This document shows positions 6,219 through 7,307 of a stretch of 7,307 nucleotides of DNA, piece by piece. Both the position numbers and the translations under genes were made by a program. The number at the start of each line of letters is the position of its first letter. Position 1 is the first letter of the stretch. Under the pieces are notes generated by a model. That model saw only the letters and a list, made by a program, of their open reading frames with translations, did not search any database and was not told the origin of the DNA. Source of the DNA: an uncultured Collinsella sp. (lineage in GTDB: Bacteria > Actinomycetota > Coriobacteriia > Coriobacteriales > Coriobacteriaceae); the NCBI GenBank assembly GCA_947003675.1, contig CAMQPJ010000064.1, positions 1 to 7,307 on the forward strand. The letters run 5' to 3'.

Positions 6219-6317
6219 CGTGCCCCTCTGCCACTTTGTGACGCCCGTCTAGGCTGCTCGTATCGAGTAACTGGGCGGGCGCCTTGTTGTGCCTGCCGCG
6301 ATTTGAAAGCAGGATAC

Positions 6318-6622
6318 ATGGACGGTGAGACTCATGGCGACGAGGCGGCGAAGGTCGAGCTCGCGGAAGGGCAAGAGGACGCGAGGTCGGCAGAGGTGGC
6401 GGACGCCCTTCGCTCGGGGATCGAAGCGGTGGAGGGCGCAGCAGCCGACGAGCGCGTGGAGTACTGAGCTCAGGCTCGCTGGGGCGCGGAGCGTCAAGGC
6501 CGCGCGTGCCCTTCTCGACGAACACGGGGGCGACGTGGGCGCGCTCAAGGAGGCGGAGCCCTGACTCTTCTCGGTCTCCCCGCGCCCGCTGGGACCACGG
6601 GGCTGCCAAACGCGGGAGCCGC
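6318..6622 (+). pseudogene. Degraded phage scaffold-like gene
   Basis: Three pieces in two frames join into one plausible protein. Piece 1 is ATG 6318 to TGA 6465-6467, 49 codons, very Glu/Asp/Ala-rich (for example KVELAEGQEDARSAEVADAL). Piece 2, one base out of frame, runs from about 6466 and reads ELRLAGARSVKAARALLDEH then GGDVGALKEAEP, ending at TGA 6562-6564 followed by codons for LFS. Piece 3, back in the first frame from 6579, reads PAPAGTTGLPNAGAA up to 6622. The AGARSVKAARALLD stretch resembles the segment of phage head scaffold (GP20-like) proteins with GAKNxKAVKALLD. Acidic N-terminus and a Gly/Asn/Pro tail also fit. The family usually continues EPWLF, so the TGA stands where Trp is expected. 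Two frameshifts plus a nonsense codon make this a pseudogene. It ends exactly at the presumed IS21 end at 6623. The phage link is from memory of the pattern. Confidence 0.45.
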
Positions 6623-7019
6623 TGTTTGTGTCGACGACAAGCTGAACATTGTGGCGCGACCAAATTGAGCACTTTGGCAAACACGCCGCGTTAACCTATC
6701 CCACCGCCTTGCCGAGCATGAGCGTCGCCTCCATACGGTGACTCGCGCCGGTGAACTCGACCAGGCGGCCGTGGTGGACGATGCGGTCGATCATCGCCGC
6801 CGCCATCTTGTCGTCCCCCAGGACCGTGCCCCACTTGCTGAACTCAATGTTTGTGGTGATGACCAGGCTGTGCCTCTCGTAGCAGTCCGACACCCCCTGG
6901 AACAGCAGCCTCGCGCTGTCGAGGTCCAGCGGCACGTAGCCGAACTCGTCCAGGATGACCAGGTCGTTTCTGGCGATGTCCCTCATCGCCGCCTCCAGCG
7001 AGTGCTCGCGCGCCGCCTT
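6623..7019 (-). mobile_element. IS21-family element remnant (istB end only)
   Basis: This segment holds the last part of istB and about 70 bases of non-coding end. The outer boundary is placed at 6623, where TGTTTGTGTCGACGACAAGC begins. IS21-type ends start with TG and carry internal repeats. The flanking phage-like reading frame stops at the same base. The rest of the element (istA and 5' istB) is missing: homology ends at about 7019, next to a tandem 11-base repeat and the tRNA terminator. Without istA and the second end it cannot move by itself. Confidence 0.55.
6696..7019 (-). pseudogene. istB: IstB-like ATPase of IS21, C-terminal fragment
   Basis: IstB is the AAA+ helper ATPase that delivers target DNA to the IstA transposase. 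The fragment reads KAAREHSLEAAMRDIARNDL, then the Walker B block VILDEFGYVPLD, then LVITTNIEFSKW (sensor region), DRIVHHGRLVEF and a C-terminal GKAVG with TAG at 6696-6698. About 108 codons remain of a protein that is normally about 250 residues. The N-terminal half with Walker A is lost, and the frame upstream of the AAG at 7017-7019 shows no IstB pattern. The internal ATG at 6984-6986 is not a real start. It is a dead gene. Confidence 0.85.
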
Positions 7020-7040
7020 TTGGGATACATTTGGGATACA
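7019..7040. repeat. Perfect tandem 11-base direct repeat
   Basis: TTTGGGATACA occurs at 7019-7029 and again at 7030-7040 without spacing. On the minus strand it reads TGTATCCCAAA twice. It sits exactly between the point where IstB homology ends and the tRNA terminator, so it may mark the deletion or insertion junction. Confidence 0.8.
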
Positions 7041-7055
7041 GCGCTATATACAAGA

Positions 7056-7090
7056 AACCGGTCTACCGCATTTCCGCAGGTAGACCGGTT
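7056..7090 (-). terminator. Intrinsic terminator of the tRNA-Val gene
   Basis: AACCGGTCTACC (7056-7067) and GGTAGACCGGTT (7079-7090) form a perfect 12-bp stem with an 11-base loop that can close further. Read on the minus strand it starts 7 bases after the tRNA CCA end and is followed by TCTTGTATAT, a short imperfect T-rich tail. Position and strength fit a Rho-independent terminator. Confidence 0.8.
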
Positions 7091-7097
7091 GAACATT

Positions 7098-7172
7098 TGG
7101 TGGGCGTTAGAAGATTTGAACTTCTGACCTCTTCCGTGTCAGGGAAGCGCTCTCCCCCTGAGCTAAACGCCC
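7098..7172 (-). tRNA. tRNA-Val (GAC), CCA encoded
   Basis: The minus strand folds into a complete cloverleaf of 75 bases including CCA. The acceptor stem is GGGCGTT with AACGCCC, the D-stem GCTC with GAGC, the anticodon stem CTTCC with GGAAG around the loop CTGACAC (anticodon GAC, valine), and the T-stem AGAAG with CTTCT around TTCAAAT. Discriminator is A. It has its own promoter upstream and terminator downstream. It is intact, so the neighbouring elements did not destroy it. tRNA genes are common integration sites, and the remnants to its left may derive from such events. Confidence 0.95.
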
Positions 7173-7201
7173 GATCAAGGGTGCGCAAGCGCGCAAGGGA
7201 T

Positions 7202-7230
7202 AATATAACGGAGCCTGAACTCGGTGGCAA
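7202..7230 (-). promoter_or_regulatory. Sigma70-type promoter of tRNA-Val
   Basis: On the minus strand TTGCCA (7225-7230) and TATATT (7202-7207) are separated by exactly 17 bases, near the -35/-10 consensus. Transcription would begin near 7195, about 23 bases before the tRNA. The remaining 77 bases to the window edge hold a 12-base A/T palindrome (7234-7245) and no gene I can support. Confidence 0.75.
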
Positions 7231-7307
7231 GAACATTTTTAAAAATCGCTTACATTGTGGAATTCGGGGGCTTTGTCATATCCATTTCAAAAGAGCCTGC
7301 TGCCGCG

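Noticed and set aside
6100..6684. Long minus-strand open frame (194 codons) across the phage remnant
   Set aside because: It is rich in Arg, Pro and Ser in a GC-rich stretch, has no recognisable motif, and crosses the hairpin, the phage-like pieces and the IS21 end.
6738..7127. Plus-strand ORF of 129 codons over the IstB remnant and the tRNA
   Set aside because: It runs antisense through IstB and into the tRNA gene, so it is a composition artefact.

Overview
The window is a mosaic of defence genes and decayed mobile-element debris from a bacterium with mixed base composition. The outer parts are GC-rich by eye. The block from about 3060 to 6190 is more AT-rich. The style of the small mobilisation genes, the DUF5710 gene and the IS21 remnant suggest a gut-type Actinomycetota, perhaps Coriobacteriia such as Collinsella. 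That is an inference from memory of such genomes and no marker gene here proves it.

Layout, left to right. (1) 3-1031 (+) is the 3' two-thirds of a Sau3AI/MutH-type restriction endonuclease gene that enters from outside the window. (2) 1187-1885 (-) is a DUF5710-domain protein with two CxxC pairs, converging on gene 1. (3) 2316-3056 (+) holds small genes of an integrative or plasmid-like element: an excisionase-type HTH protein, a 56-codon ORF, and a PriCT-2 primase-associated gene broken by an in-frame TGA where a Trp is expected. (4) 3150-6093 is a compact three-gene cassette: a DNA cytosine-5 methyltransferase (+) meets tail-to-tail, through a shared CTAG, a two-gene minus-strand operon made of a DUF262 protein and a HEPN-domain protein. 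(5) 6318-6622 (+) is the wreck of a phage scaffold-like gene. It stops exactly where an IS21-type end seems to begin. (6) 6623-7019 is the 3' remnant of an IS21 element with the C-terminal half of IstB (-). (7) 7056-7230 (-) is an intact tRNA-Val(GAC) with its own promoter and terminator.

How the genes may work together. The Sau3AI-like enzyme should cut GATC. The methyltransferase at 3150 could protect against it, but it is about 2 kb away and behind unrelated debris, so it more likely belongs to the adjoining DUF262-HEPN pair. In known type IV or modification-dependent systems (GmrSD, BrxU, SspE) DUF262 is the NTP-dependent sensor half and a DUF1524 nuclease is the effector. Here DUF1524 is absent, and a HEPN protein with an intact RNDLAH motif lies 5 bases downstream. 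The most interesting reading is therefore a methylation-linked sensor/HEPN-effector defence system. This is an inference from gene content and order.
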